42,022 bases of DNA. Source: an uncultured Schlesneria sp. Its GTDB lineage: Bacteria > Planctomycetota > Planctomycetia > Planctomycetales > Planctomycetaceae. The translations under genes and the position numbers were made by a program. Where the stretch lies: positions 1 to 42,022 of the forward strand of contig CAILLA010000122.1 in the NCBI GenBank assembly GCA_903834925.1, written 5' to 3'. Numbering within the stretch: position 1 is the first letter of the stretch; every line of letters starts with the position of its first letter. Positions 34,181 to 42,022 of this stretch are shown piece by piece. The notes beneath the pieces were generated by a model. The model saw nothing but the letters and a program-made list of their open reading frames with translations. It had not been told where the DNA came from and did not search any database.

Positions 34181-36373
34181 ATGGAATCGATTTCAATGCC
34201 GCCAATATCGGCACAATCACAGTCCACCGCGAAAGAGAACTCCAGGGTACGGACATTACATCTCTTTACGCTTTGTACGTTCGGTATTACACAACCGTTA
34301 CTGGCAACACTTGTGCAACAGACGGTTTATCTCCATGACCAGCAGTTCAGCTGGGTCGAAATCAGCATCGTCCTTGCGGTGCTTTCCATCGCCTTACCGC
34401 TTTGCGTTGTTGGCGCGGACATGATTCTCCGCCGGTTGTCAGCCAAGTGTTATGGCATAGGTCGCAACACAGTCATGATCGTTCTTATGACCCTCGTCAT
34501 CTTATCGCTGTGTCGCCCCTATTTGCGTGATGATAACTACCGACTGAAGGGCTACACGGGAATATTTGAACCTGCCGCCGTATTCGCCTTTTCGTTTGCG
34601 CTGGTGTTCATCTACGAGCGAAAGTCATGGCTGAAGTCATGGCTGACACTGACGTCAATCGGTTTGATCCTGTCTCCAGCCCTCTTTCTTTTTCAGTTCG
34701 AACGAATTCGCATGAAAGAGAATGAGATCGGTGAAACCATCCGGGCCAAGAATCCGATCCCAATTGTTTTCATTATTTTCGATGAACTTAGCGGAAACAC
34801 GCTGCTCAATGAAAAGATGGAAATCGATTCCGATCGATTTCCGCGATTTTCGCGACTTGCCGAGACATCGACCTGGTATCGCAACGCGACGACGGTCAGT
34901 CCTCGAACGGATATTGCAGTCCCTGCAATCTTGTCTGGTCGATTTCCAACAGACGAATTACCACCGCTGGCCGCTCACTATCCGGGAAATCTTTTTCAAG
35001 TCATCGAAGCGACCAAATCCTTCGAGATGGTCGTGTTTGAACCGATAACCCGCTTGTGCCCAACGTCGATCAGGCCTTCGTCATTGCCAAAGTATTCCCG
35101 CACCAAGAAATGCACTGATCTTTGTTGGGCACTCTTCACGGTGTATCCACATTTGATCATTCCGAGCGATACGCCAATCTGGCTACCGGCGATGCCCAGG
35201 GAGTGGTTTGGTCTTCCGCCAGTTGAAATCGCTGAAGCTGCAACCGTAGAAAACAGCAAGGGACTGATACAATATCCCGGCACAGAAAGCCGTGACCACC
35301 AGCTAAAGCACTTTTTAGAAGTCTTGAGTCCTGTTGAATTACCCCCCTTTTATTTCTTACACATGGTATTGCCTCACTATCCGTGGACCTTTTTGGCTTC
35401 AGGTGAAAAATATCAATCAGAATTTGGGTTGCCACGAACACCAATTGGAGCTCGTGGTGATTTGGGCGAAAATTGGGACGATGATCCAGCAACCGTAATT
35501 CGAAATGAATTCCGGTATCGCCAGCAGGTCGGTTATGTCGACCGATTTATTGGCCAGGTCATGGACCGGCTGCAAGAGACGAACTTGCTGGACCGCTGCC
35601 TGCTGATCGTGACCGCAGATCATGGCGTTTCCTTTCGTCCTGGGCATTCACGACGTCTTCCTGACAACGATAACCTGGCAGATATCCTGACCGTACCGTT
35701 ATTCATTAAGCTCCCCGGTCAATCGACAGGAGCAATTGACGACCGAAATATCGAGTCGGTCGATCTGCTTCCGACAATTGCGGACATCATCGGAGTGACG
35801 CTTCCAGAGCCCGTCGATGGGATAACGATTTCCCAAGAAGTCCGGCGTCCCCGAAAGTCGCTTTATTATCAAAAGACAATGACGGTCTGCGAACCCGATG
35901 TACCGCAGCGGCGAAATTCCATTCGCCACCAACAAGAGATTTATGGAACTGACACAATTGATCGACTGCCAGTTGTCGTTGCGAGACATCCTGAGTGGCA
36001 CGGTCGTTCCATCAATCAATTTATCATTGACGAACAGGTGATTCCTGCCGAGTTTTTCAGCAGTCAAAACCGACGTGGCAAAGTTAAAATTCCGGGAGAA
36101 CACGTCAATGACTCAAGATTCATTGACGGAATTCTCGACATCGATGAATTTCCCGCCTTGCCAGCGGAAATCGTGCTCGCCATCGACGGCATCGTACGCG
36201 ACACCAGCAAAACTGTTGTCGTCACACCTCAGGAGCACCGTTTCGAATTCTTGATTCCGGAATCGATTGCGCCCGGTTCGGTCGGAAAGGTTGAGCTGTT
36301 TGTGGCGGATTTGAAACGAACAGAGATCAGGCTTAGTCGTTTGAAGAATATAAACCAATCGAAAAATGAATGA
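34181..36373 (+). CDS. Membrane-bound sulfatase/alkaline-phosphatase superfamily protein
   Basis: 730 residues; ATG 34181 follows the methyltransferase stop with no gap. Five or so membrane helices occupy residues 25-190, then a periplasmic catalytic domain: FIIFDELSGNTLL (metal Asp201) near the start, a Thr/Ser nucleophile region near TTVSPRTDIAVPAIL (Thr is the expected position, as in phosphoethanolamine and glycerol-phosphate transferases), and TADHGVSF (Asp480, His481) with a later GHSRR. The layout matches LtaS/EptA-type phospho-transferases or membrane sulfatases rather than soluble sulfatases with a CxPSR site. It is the last gene of the module and probably modifies a surface polymer. 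Confidence 0.85.
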   Translation: MESISMPPISAQSQSTAKENSRVRTLHLFTLCTFGITQPLLATLVQQTVYLHDQQFSWVEISIVLAVLSIALPLCVVGADMILRRLSAKCYGIGRNTVMIVLMTLVILSLCRPYLRDDNYRLKGYTGIFEPAAVFAFSFALVFIYERKSWLKSWLTLTSIGLILSPALFLFQFERIRMKENEIGETIRAKNPIPIVFIIFDELSGNTLLNEKMEIDSDRFPRFSRLAETSTWYRNATTVSPRTDIAVPAILSGRFPTDELPPLAAHYPGNLFQVIEATKSFEMVVFEPITRLCPTSIRPSSLPKYSRTKKCTDLCWALFTVYPHLIIPSDTPIWLPAMPREWFGLPPVEIAEAATVENSKGLIQYPGTESRDHQLKHFLEVLSPVELPPFYFLHMVLPHYPWTFLASGEKYQSEFGLPRTPIGARGDLGENWDDDPATVIRNEFRYRQQVGYVDRFIGQVMDRLQETNLLDRCLLIVTADHGVSFRPGHSRRLPDNDNLADILTVPLFIKLPGQSTGAIDDRNIESVDLLPTIADIIGVTLPEPVDGITISQEVRRPRKSLYYQKTMTVCEPDVPQRRNSIRHQQEIYGTDTIDRLPVVVARHPEWHGRSINQFIIDEQVIPAEFFSSQNRRGKVKIPGEHVNDSRFIDGILDIDEFPALPAEIVLAIDGIVRDTSKTVVVTPQEHRFEFLIPESIAPGSVGKVELFVADLKRTEIRLSRLKNINQSKNE

Positions 36374-36401
36374 CATCACGTCAACGTCAACGCGATGTCA
36401 T
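36370..36401. terminator. Weak hairpin between convergent sulfatase-like gene and lepA
   Basis: ATGACATC (36370-36377) pairs with GATGTCAT (36394-36401), an 8-bp stem that includes the stop codon of the sulfatase-like gene, with a 16-base loop. No T-run. Confidence 0.3.
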
Positions 36402-36470
36402 ACATGCATTCCTGGATGGCTCAATCACGCGAAGTCGGTCTAGGTTGACATGGACGTTCGAAAGATCCGT

Positions 36471-38276
36471 TCAATCATCCTTGTTGGCATCAAGTACCGA
36501 CAAGAATGCCTTTTGCGGGATTTCGACCTGGCCGAACTGCTTCATCCGCTTCTTACCTTCTTTTTGCTTTTCGAGCAGTTTGCGTTTTCGGCTGATGTCA
36601 CCGCCGTAGCATTTGGCCGTCACGTCTTTTCGGACTGCTGATATCGTTTCGCGTGCGATAATACGTGCGCTGAGTGCAGCTTGAATCGGAATTTCGAACT
36701 GGTGTCGTGAGATCTCTTCTTTCAGCTTTTTGCAAAGTGCTCGACCCCGGCGTTCGGCCTGTGCCCGATGGACGATACAGGCGAGAGCATCGACTTTCTC
36801 GCCTTTGACCAGAATGTCCATTTTGACGAGGTCAGCAGGACGATAGCCGATCACTTCGTAATTCATCGTGCCATAACCGGCCGTGATACTTTTCAACTTG
36901 TCGTACATGTCGAAGACGATTTCAGCGAGCGGCAGTTCATAGATGACTTGAGCTCGTTTCGGACCCAGGAATTCGGTGGTCTTGTAGACACCTCGCCGGT
37001 CAGCGCAAAGTTGCATGATCGGCCCGATCCGGTCCGACGGAAGAATGAATACCACTTTGGCGATCGGTTCGCCAAACTCTTCGATGTTGCCACCTTCGGG
37101 AACTTGTTGAGGATTATCGACGAACTGGGTTTCACCGCTTCGCAGTTTCAATTGATACGTTACGTTTGGTGCTGTCTGAATCAGGTCAACGTTGGCTTCT
37201 TCTTCGAGTCGCTGCTGGATGATCTCCATATGCAACATTCCGAGGAATCCACAACGGAAGCCGAACCCGAGTGCCTCAGATGTGTCTGGAGCAAACGAGA
37301 AGCTCGCATCATTGAGACTCATCTTCTGCAATTCTTCGCGCAGCCGTTCGAAGTCGGTCGCGTCGATGGGATACATCCCGCAAAAGACCATTTGCTGAGG
37401 GATTTCGTAGCCCGGCAGAGGGGTAGGTGTGCGATTGTGGAAGTCGGTGACGGTATCACCCACGTGAACATTACCCAGCACTTTGATACCGGTGACGATG
37501 TATCCTACTTGACCAGGACCAAGCTCGTCGCAAGCAACCATATCGGGTCGGAACTGACCGAGCTCCAGGACTTCGTGCGAAGTCCCTGCCTTCATGAAAT
37601 AGACTTTTTGGCCTTTACGGATTGAGCCTTCTTTGATTCGGACGTAGGTGACCACGCCGCGATAGTGATCGTATTTACTGTCGAAAACCAACGCTCGCAG
37701 CGGATCAGTCGGGTTCCCTTTTGGTGCGGGAATCCGATCAATAATGGCTTTGAATACGCTTTCAATACCGATGCCCGCTTTACCGCTGACTCTCAGACAT
37801 CCCTCAGTGTCCAGTCCGACGACCGATTCAATTTCGTCAAGGACTTCATCGACGCGAGTCACGGGCAAATCGATTTTGTTCAGTACCGGAATGATTTCCA
37901 GGTCGGATTCAATCGCCGCGTAGGCATTGGCAACGGTTTGAGCCTGCACGCCCTGGAAGGCGTCGACCAGCAACAAAGCCCCTTCGCAAGCGGCCAGACT
38001 ACGCGAAACTTCGTAATGGAAGTCGACGTGTCCCGGCGTATCGATCAGGTTCAACTCATACTTTTGACCGTCGAGGGTATAATTAATCGCGACGGCGCGT
38101 GCCTTAACCGTGATCCCTCGTTCACGCTCGACCTTCAGGTCATCAAGGATTTGTTCACGGAATTCTCGCTGCGTAATGGCCCCGCTCTTCAGCAGCAACT
38201 GGTCTGCGAGAGTGCTTTTGCCGTGGTCAATATGGGCGATAATCGAAAAATTACGAATAAACCGCTGGTCAAACAT
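36471..38276 (-). CDS. lepA: Elongation factor 4 (LepA)
   Basis: A translational GTPase that back-translocates stalled ribosomes and helps initiation-complex assembly. 601 residues from ATG 38276; a TTG two codons earlier gives the longer form. G-domain motifs: AHIDHGKST (14-22), DTPGHVDF and NKIDLP. The LepA-specific C-terminal domain is complete, ending with [23 protein letters not shown] and [11 protein letters not shown]. Nothing unusual. The gene is convergent with the sulfatase-like gene and divergent from the propeller at 38694. Confidence 0.98.
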   Translation of the reverse strand: MFDQRFIRNFSIIAHIDHGKSTLADQLLLKSGAITQREFREQILDDLKVERERGITVKARAVAINYTLDGQKYELNLIDTPGHVDFHYEVSRSLAACEGALLLVDAFQGVQAQTVANAYAAIESDLEIIPVLNKIDLPVTRVDEVLDEIESVVGLDTEGCLRVSGKAGIGIESVFKAIIDRIPAPKGNPTDPLRALVFDSKYDHYRGVVTYVRIKEGSIRKGQKVYFMKAGTSHEVLELGQFRPDMVACDELGPGQVGYIVTGIKVLGNVHVGDTVTDFHNRTPTPLPGYEIPQQMVFCGMYPIDATDFERLREELQKMSLNDASFSFAPDTSEALGFGFRCGFLGMLHMEIIQQRLEEEANVDLIQTAPNVTYQLKLRSGETQFVDNPQQVPEGGNIEEFGEPIAKVVFILPSDRIGPIMQLCADRRGVYKTTEFLGPKRAQVIYELPLAEIVFDMYDKLKSITAGYGTMNYEVIGYRPADLVKMDILVKGEKVDALACIVHRAQAERRGRALCKKLKEEISRHQFEIPIQAALSARIIARETISAVRKDVTAKCYGGDISRKRKLLEKQKEGKKRMKQFGQVEIPQKAFLSVLDANKDD

Positions 38277-38693
38277 GGGCAATCAAAACAGGAAGGAGGA
38301 GTCTGGCAGGAAATGCTCGCGATCGTCAAAATGAGACCGATCGGTTAAACGGTCGAGCACCCTGATTCTATAGTGAAACCGGCCCAACCGGAATAGAGAC
38401 CTCATTTTGGGAATGCCAAGAACGATTTTTCTTCGAGAAAACACTGATTCTACTGAAAACTGTGCCACTGCTTGACGGTCCTCCGTCAAGCAGTGCCGAG
38501 CGATTCAACGAACTTCGATCTCAAGCCACTGCTTCTCCGAAGACTGTGAAGTATTGGCACATGAAGACAAAAGCAAAAGAAGAATCCTGGCGTTGCCTGC
38601 CGGTGTGGTTCGGTTTCGATTGATGCAGGACTTTGTATAGTGGCGTTTCCTGGAAATTCATTTTCAAACACCATTCATAGGATTTCAACTGCG
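38277..38693. other. 417-bp divergent region with a repeat
   Basis: It separates lepA and the second propeller gene and must hold both promoters. A full copy of the approx. 100-bp inverted-end repeat lies at 38461-38561. A TATAGT at 38636-38641 could be a -10 for the propeller, without a good -35. Confidence 0.45.
38461..38561. repeat. Approx. 100-bp inverted-end repeat, copy D
   Basis: TGTGCCA at the left and TGGCACA at the right. The left half folds into a strong hairpin (CACTGCTTGACGG, four-base loop, its complement, 38466-38495); the right half has CACTGCTTCTCCGAAGAC. It is distinct in interior from copies A and B but shares their ends and words. Confidence 0.65.
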
Positions 38694-39983
38694 ATGCCCA
38701 ATACGCGTCTGATTCCGGCGGCTTGCCTGGTTTTCATATCAATCCAATCGGTGTTTGCCGCAGACCTTTTAGACTGGCGATCCTGGCGCGGTCCGCTGGG
38801 AAACGGGAGCATAGAACAGGGGAATTATCCGGTGAAATTTGGTGCGGACCAATACCTATGGCGCACGGAACTACCGGGCAAGGGTTGTTCGACTCCTGTG
38901 ATTCTCAACGGGATGATTTTCGTCACGTCTGCTGCCGACGGAAATGACGCTCTGCTTTGCTATGACTTCGACGGGAAAGAGAAATGGCGGCGGGCATTTG
39001 GCGGCGAGAACCCAGGAAAGCACCGCCACGGGTCCGGAAGTAATGCGTCGCCCATCACCGATGGATCGGCAGTGTTTGTCTTCTATAAGAGCGGAACATT
39101 CGCTGCGGTAAACCTCGATGGAACAGTGCGATGGAAGACTGACCTTGTTGAGCGATTCGGGAAGGATACGTTGTATTGGGATCACGGTATTTCACCCGTG
39201 CTGACCGAAAAATACGTGATCATGGCTCGTATGCATGAAGGGGAATCCTGGCTGGCTGCCTTCGACAAGCAATCGGGAGAAATTGTCTGGAAGGTTGCTC
39301 GAAATTACTCGACCCCGCAGGAATGCGATCACGGCTATTCGACTCCTTTGGTGATTCAGCACCAGGGGAAAGAATCGATCTTGGTCTGGGGGGCCGAACA
39401 TTTGACGATCCATAATGCAACCGACGGACAGGTGGCTTGGTCGTGCGGAAACTTCAATCCAGGTGCGAATAAGTTGTGGCCTGCGATTGCGACACCTGTC
39501 ATCGTCGGTGACATGGTGGTGATTGCCTATGGTCGTAACGATCGAGGAATTCCGCGATTGCACGGGATTCGACTGACAGGAAACGGCGATGTCACTCAGA
39601 CCAATCACGTCTGGGAGCGAACCGATATCGGGACATTCGTGCCAACTCCCGCCGCGTACAAAGGTCGAGTGATCCTCGTTCGAGACCGGGGCGAAGTGGT
39701 CAGCATTGACCCGGCCACGGGCAAGACGGTATGGGAGGGAGCATTTCCCAAGCATCGCACAAACTATTACGCATCGCCCCTGATCGCAGGAGACAAGCTG
39801 TTTGCCCCGCGTGAGGATGGGGTTGTATTTGTTGCGAGTATCGCAGGGGACAAGTTTGAATTGCTTTCGGAAAACGATATGGCCGAATCGGTGATCGGTT
39901 CACCAGTTCCGGTCGCGAACCGCATCCTGATCCGGGGCGAAAAACATCTGTTCTGCGTCGACGCGGCGCAAGCTGCGAAGTGA
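38694..39983 (+). CDS. Second secreted PQQ-type beta-propeller protein
   Basis: 429 residues from ATG 38694, which begins a signal peptide (MPNTRLIPAACLVFISIQSVFA); upstream in-frame residues to 38640 are not supported. Blades show WRSWRGPLGNG, LLCYDFDGKEKWRRAFGG, FAAVNLDGTVRWKTDL, AAFDKQSGEIVWKVA and VSIDPATGKTVWEGAF, the Trp-docking repeat common to PQQ-like propellers. As in the first propeller no catalytic dehydrogenase residues were found. The gene appears to stand alone, with repeats on both sides. A role in cell-surface or periplasmic binding is inference. Confidence 0.87.
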   Translation: MPNTRLIPAACLVFISIQSVFAADLLDWRSWRGPLGNGSIEQGNYPVKFGADQYLWRTELPGKGCSTPVILNGMIFVTSAADGNDALLCYDFDGKEKWRRAFGGENPGKHRHGSGSNASPITDGSAVFVFYKSGTFAAVNLDGTVRWKTDLVERFGKDTLYWDHGISPVLTEKYVIMARMHEGESWLAAFDKQSGEIVWKVARNYSTPQECDHGYSTPLVIQHQGKESILVWGAEHLTIHNATDGQVAWSCGNFNPGANKLWPAIATPVIVGDMVVIAYGRNDRGIPRLHGIRLTGNGDVTQTNHVWERTDIGTFVPTPAAYKGRVILVRDRGEVVSIDPATGKTVWEGAFPKHRTNYYASPLIAGDKLFAPREDGVVFVASIAGDKFELLSENDMAESVIGSPVPVANRILIRGEKHLFCVDAAQAAK

Positions 39984-40009
39984 TTGGACAAACTTCGAAA
40001 TCATGACTT

Positions 40010-40106
40010 TGTGCCACTGCATCGGAGTCTTCGGAGACGCAGTGTCTTCTCTTCTTTTGTTGGTCGAAGAGCACTGCTTGACCGAGGACGGGCAACCAGT
40101 GGCACA
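40010..40106. repeat. Approx. 100-bp inverted-end repeat, copy C
   Basis: TGTGCCACTG at the left end is the complement of CAGTGGCACA at the right; the interior has GCAGTGTCTTC and GAAGAGCACTGC, again complementary. It starts 27 bases after the propeller stop. Confidence 0.8.
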
Positions 40107-40210
40107 TCGTTTCGGACATCAACAACGCATTCGATCTCAACAGCCTGGCGGTGAATCACCGGGACGATATTGACGTAACAGGCTTGGTTGATAGCATCCG
40201 GACACATCAC

Positions 40211-40304
40211 GGACTTCTCCTGAGAAACTTGACGTCGAAATTGTTGGCAAAAATTCCTTGGGTTCATGGAGCGGGAGCTCCTGGCAAACCGCTTGTGGCG
40301 GCTC
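40211..40304 (+). repeat. 93-bp dispersed repeat, copy 2
   Basis: 94 bases (one insertion relative to copy 1 at 19898-19990) with the same ends, GGACTTCTC and GGCGGCTC. It lies 20 bases before the decayed gene at 40325, in the same relation as copy 1 to its gene. Confidence 0.75.
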
Positions 40305-40324
40305 TCGATCAAAAGTGAGATCGT

Positions 40325-40757
40325 ATGTTTACGAGGCAACGGATTGCTTTCACCGGATGGGCTTTGATCACCACAGGGATTTTTGGAATCGCCTCCAACG
40401 ACGGTCGCGCGTCAGACAACAAGGTGATTTTCGATATTCCGAGCAAAATTGAATGCCGCGACGTCACTCCTGAAAAATGTGCGAAAGCACATCCGACGAT
40501 GAAAGTGATCGAAGCCCGATTCCGTATCTCGGCGGGCTTCGTTGAGGGTGACGAATCGAGTATCGAAGATTTTGGAATTGCTGCATGAAACCCCTTCAGG
40601 CCAGCTTTTGAAGTTTTCCACGCCCTACTGGTTAAAGCGAACGTCAAAACCCAAGCCATCGTCCAAGGAATTGTCGCTGGAAACGGCAAGAACGAAATTG
40701 CTCGATATTCAAGAAAAGTTAGAACGTCTGTCGGGTTCAGCTGACCATACTCACTGA
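40325..40757 (+). pseudogene. Decayed gene for a signal-peptide protein
   Basis: The first frame (40325-40588) begins with a good signal peptide (ITTGIFGIASNDGRAS) and a structured start (KVIFDIPSKIECRDVTP, then KVIEARFRISAGFVEG), but stops after 87 residues. The next frame (from about 40590 to 40757, shifted by one base) continues with KELSLETARTKLLDIQEKLERL, which looks like the charged helix ending of a longer protein. Together they suggest a gene with a frameshift and an internal deletion. The alternative is one true 87-residue secreted protein with unrelated downstream DNA. From general knowledge the start resembles a planctomycete secreted family, but I cannot confirm that here. Confidence 0.4.
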
Positions 40758-40922
40758 CTTGTTGATCAACTCGATTGCAACTGTCTCCTTGGGAGCCAGG
40801 GATTCAGATGCAATCGAGTTGTGGTCCAGACGTGCCAACGTCATCTCATGGTCAGATGAAAAGACCAAACAGGTGTCCGGTAATTCTGTTGCGCGTTATG
40901 AGCCGAATAACGGTCGAAACAC

Positions 40923-41026
40923 GGGGTTCCACGGTTTTGGAGTCTTCGACAAGGCCGTGTCTTCATGGCTCGATAACGCGTCCGAAGAGCACGGCCTTAC
41001 CGAAGACGGTAAAACCGTGGCACCCC
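40923..41026. repeat. Approx. 100-bp inverted-end repeat, copy B
   Basis: About 90% identical by eye to copy A at 26174-26275. Ends are GGGGTTCCACGGTTTT and AAAACCGTGGCACCCC, with one mismatch. Interior GTCTTCG/CGAAGAC and GGCCGTG/CACGGCC pairs are kept where copies differ, suggesting structure is maintained. Confidence 0.85.
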
Positions 41027-41390
41027 TTTTCGCAACTTTTTGTCTCAATAGCACTTCGTCCCTCGCAACCCACACGTCCCATCTTCGGGACGATTCACCA
41101 GGCATGTCTTCCCCATTTGTCAATTTGGCCAACGCAGCCCGGGGCAAAACGCCAGCCGGGAAGAATTGACAACAGTTTACATCACTTCGATGACACCCAG
41201 CAAAAATGCTTGTCGTTTTCGCGCGTGACAAATACGTAATCTTCCGTTCCTGAAGAACCCGACATCTATTGGGAATCGCTTGTTTTTATGGGTTTTGACG
41301 AAGTTAAAGTGCTGGAAAGTTCCGTGAATTGTGGTAATTCATGTGATCGAATTCATGGCTTCGGACCATTCGAAATCGGTTTTCGAGATT

Positions 41391-41406
41391 TGGCACGGTG
41401 CATGCA
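41391..41406 (+). promoter_or_regulatory. Sigma-54 promoter of the secreted His/Gly/Tyr-rich protein
   Basis: TGGCACGGTGCATGCA matches TGGCACG-N4-TTGCW at all positions but one (A for the first T). Transcription would begin near 41417, about 48 bases before ATG 41465. Confidence 0.7.
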
Positions 41407-41464
41407 TTTTCCTTTCCCATGTGAATGAGGAACGTTCAAACGGATTCAGTGAAAGGGAAAGATC

Positions 41465-41779
41465 ATGTTACGAAAAACAATTGTTGGCCTGGTTGCGGTA
41501 ACAAGTCTATTGATTGCTTCAGCGGGATCGGCATCAGCCCATGGCCATTACGGACATCACCATGGCGGTTATGGGCATGGCGGTGGATTTCGAGGTGGAT
41601 ACGGTTATGGCGTCTACGCACCACGAGTGATCGTTCCAGCTCCTCCAGTTTATGCCTACCCGCCAGTTGTTGGTTATGGTTATGGCGTCCAACCGGGATA
41701 TGCTCCCGGCTATGGATACGGTTATGCACGACCAGGAATTGGCATTTCGACACCGGGCTTCGGTCTGTATGTCAGGTAG
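41465..41779 (+). CDS. Small secreted His/Gly/Tyr-rich protein
   Basis: 104 residues; ATG with AAAGGGAAAG upstream. A clear signal peptide (VGLVAVTSLLIASAGSASA) precedes a mature part of about 79 residues that is low-complexity: HGHYGHHHGGYGHGG, then RGGYGYGVYAPR, a Pro/Val/Tyr block (APPVYAYPPVVGYGYG) and a Gly/Tyr block (PGYGYGYARPG). The His-rich start could bind metals; the Gly-Tyr repeats resemble structural or adhesive proteins. It has its own sigma-54 promoter and terminator, so is a single-gene unit under a dedicated activator. Function unknown. Confidence 0.85.
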   Translation: MLRKTIVGLVAVTSLLIASAGSASAHGHYGHHHGGYGHGGGFRGGYGYGVYAPRVIVPAPPVYAYPPVVGYGYGVQPGYAPGYGYGYARPGIGISTPGFGLYVR

Positions 41780-41789
41780 TTACAAACGC

Positions 41790-41828
41790 TCGACCCCCGC
41801 GATGCCAATCACGATACGCGGGGGTCGA
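41790..41828 (+). terminator. Hairpin after the secreted His/Gly/Tyr-rich protein
   Basis: A perfect 12-bp GC-rich stem, TCGACCCCCGCG (41790-41801) with its complement at 41817-41828, and a 15-base loop, 11 bases after the stop. No T-run follows. Confidence 0.7.
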
Positions 41829-41880
41829 TCAGGATTTGATTCAAAAAACGTCAGGCGTTTTGTCAATCTTTCGAATTCAA

Positions 41881-41961
41881 ATGAGCACTGCTTGACCGTC
41901 TTCGGCCAAGCAGTGCTCATTTGACGGAAGAAGGAAAAGACACTGCTTCTCCGAAGATTCC
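41881..41961. repeat. Partial copy E of the approx. 100-bp repeat family
   Basis: It starts with a near-perfect 40-base palindrome (41881-41920, arm ATGAGCACTGCTTG, loop TCTT) and continues with CACTGCTTCTCCGAAGA, the same order as in copy D. The outer TGCCA/TGGCA ends are not recognised here. Confidence 0.55.
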
Positions 41962-42022
41962 AGGGAGGCTTCGCCTCAGACCAAAGTAGCCATCATCGCT
42001 CCGCGTGATGAGCATTGTTCGA

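Larger units (their letters stand above)
39984..40324. other. 341-bp intergenic region with two repeats
   Basis: It holds copy C of the approx. 100-bp element (40010-40106) and copy 2 of the 93-bp element (40211-40304). About 100 bases between them contain nothing recognised. Confidence 0.5.
40758..41464. other. 707-bp intergenic region with repeat and promoter
   Basis: It holds copy B of the approx. 100-bp element (40923-41026) and the sigma-54 promoter at 41391-41406. The rest (41027-41390) contains a short hairpin CGTCCC/GGGACG near 41075-41092. Longer frames across it are repeat-derived and not protein-like. Confidence 0.5.

Noticed and set aside
40759-41169. 136-codon frame, and an overlapping 154-codon frame
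   Set aside because: Both run through repeat copy B and its flanks, and similar frames arise in copy A at 26129-26425; they follow the repeat, not a protein.
1-42022. tRNA, rRNA, CRISPR, integrase or phage genes
   Set aside because: None seen: no T-loop-like sequence in a cloverleaf context, no regularly spaced repeats, and no transposase or integrase motifs in any frame.

Overview
The window reads as chromosomal DNA of a planctomycete (Planctomycetota, probably order Planctomycetales). The evidence is a giant secreted protein combining a planctomycete cytochrome domain (two CxxCH sites) with DUF1549/DUF1553-type regions, two secreted PQQ-type beta-propellers, small signal-peptide proteins, many genes without a good Shine-Dalgarno, and roomy intergenic regions full of palindromic repeats. 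Genus cannot be fixed from the sequence alone. No rRNA, tRNA, CRISPR array, prophage or transposase gene was seen.

Layout. 1-2.5 kb: a helical-repeat protein cut by the window edge, a small hypothetical gene and moaA (molybdenum cofactor). 3.0-8.6 kb (+): the most unusual block, an inorganic-carbon/anion uptake cluster with a SulP permease and an SbtA-type Na+/bicarbonate permease, interleaved with three paralogous two-helix membrane proteins and one further small membrane protein. sbtA has a sigma-54-type promoter with an upstream palindrome. 8.6-14.6 kb (-): an iron-sulfur assembly operon in the order sufR-nuoB-sufC-sufB-sufD-Rieske-sufT, with a lone NADH dehydrogenase subunit B gene inside it. 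15-19.3 kb: a lipoprotein, proS, and a small tetratricopeptide-like gene behind a near-consensus sigma-54 promoter. 19.9-26.7 kb: a secreted protein whose 5' end lies in a dispersed repeat, the cytochrome/DUF1553 protein, a type III polyketide synthase preceded by an attenuator-like leader, a small membrane protein, and a fluoride channel. 26.7-32.3 kb (-): a PQQ propeller, a second SulP permease, a DUF1294 membrane protein and a secreted HExxH protein. 32.6-36.4 kb (+): a translationally coupled three-gene surface-polymer-type module (a 42-residue membrane peptide, a methyltransferase, a membrane-bound sulfatase-like enzyme). 36.4-42 kb: lepA, another PQQ propeller, a decayed gene, and a His/Gly/Tyr-rich secreted protein with a sigma-54 promoter.

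Two themes cross gene boundaries. First, three convincing sigma-54 (-24/-12) promoters and one weaker candidate serve unrelated small or transport genes. Second, several dispersed repeat families occupy intergenic DNA: an approximately 100-bp element with terminal inverted repeats (four full copies and one partial), a 93-bp element (two copies), and a short 20-bp palindrome (two copies).
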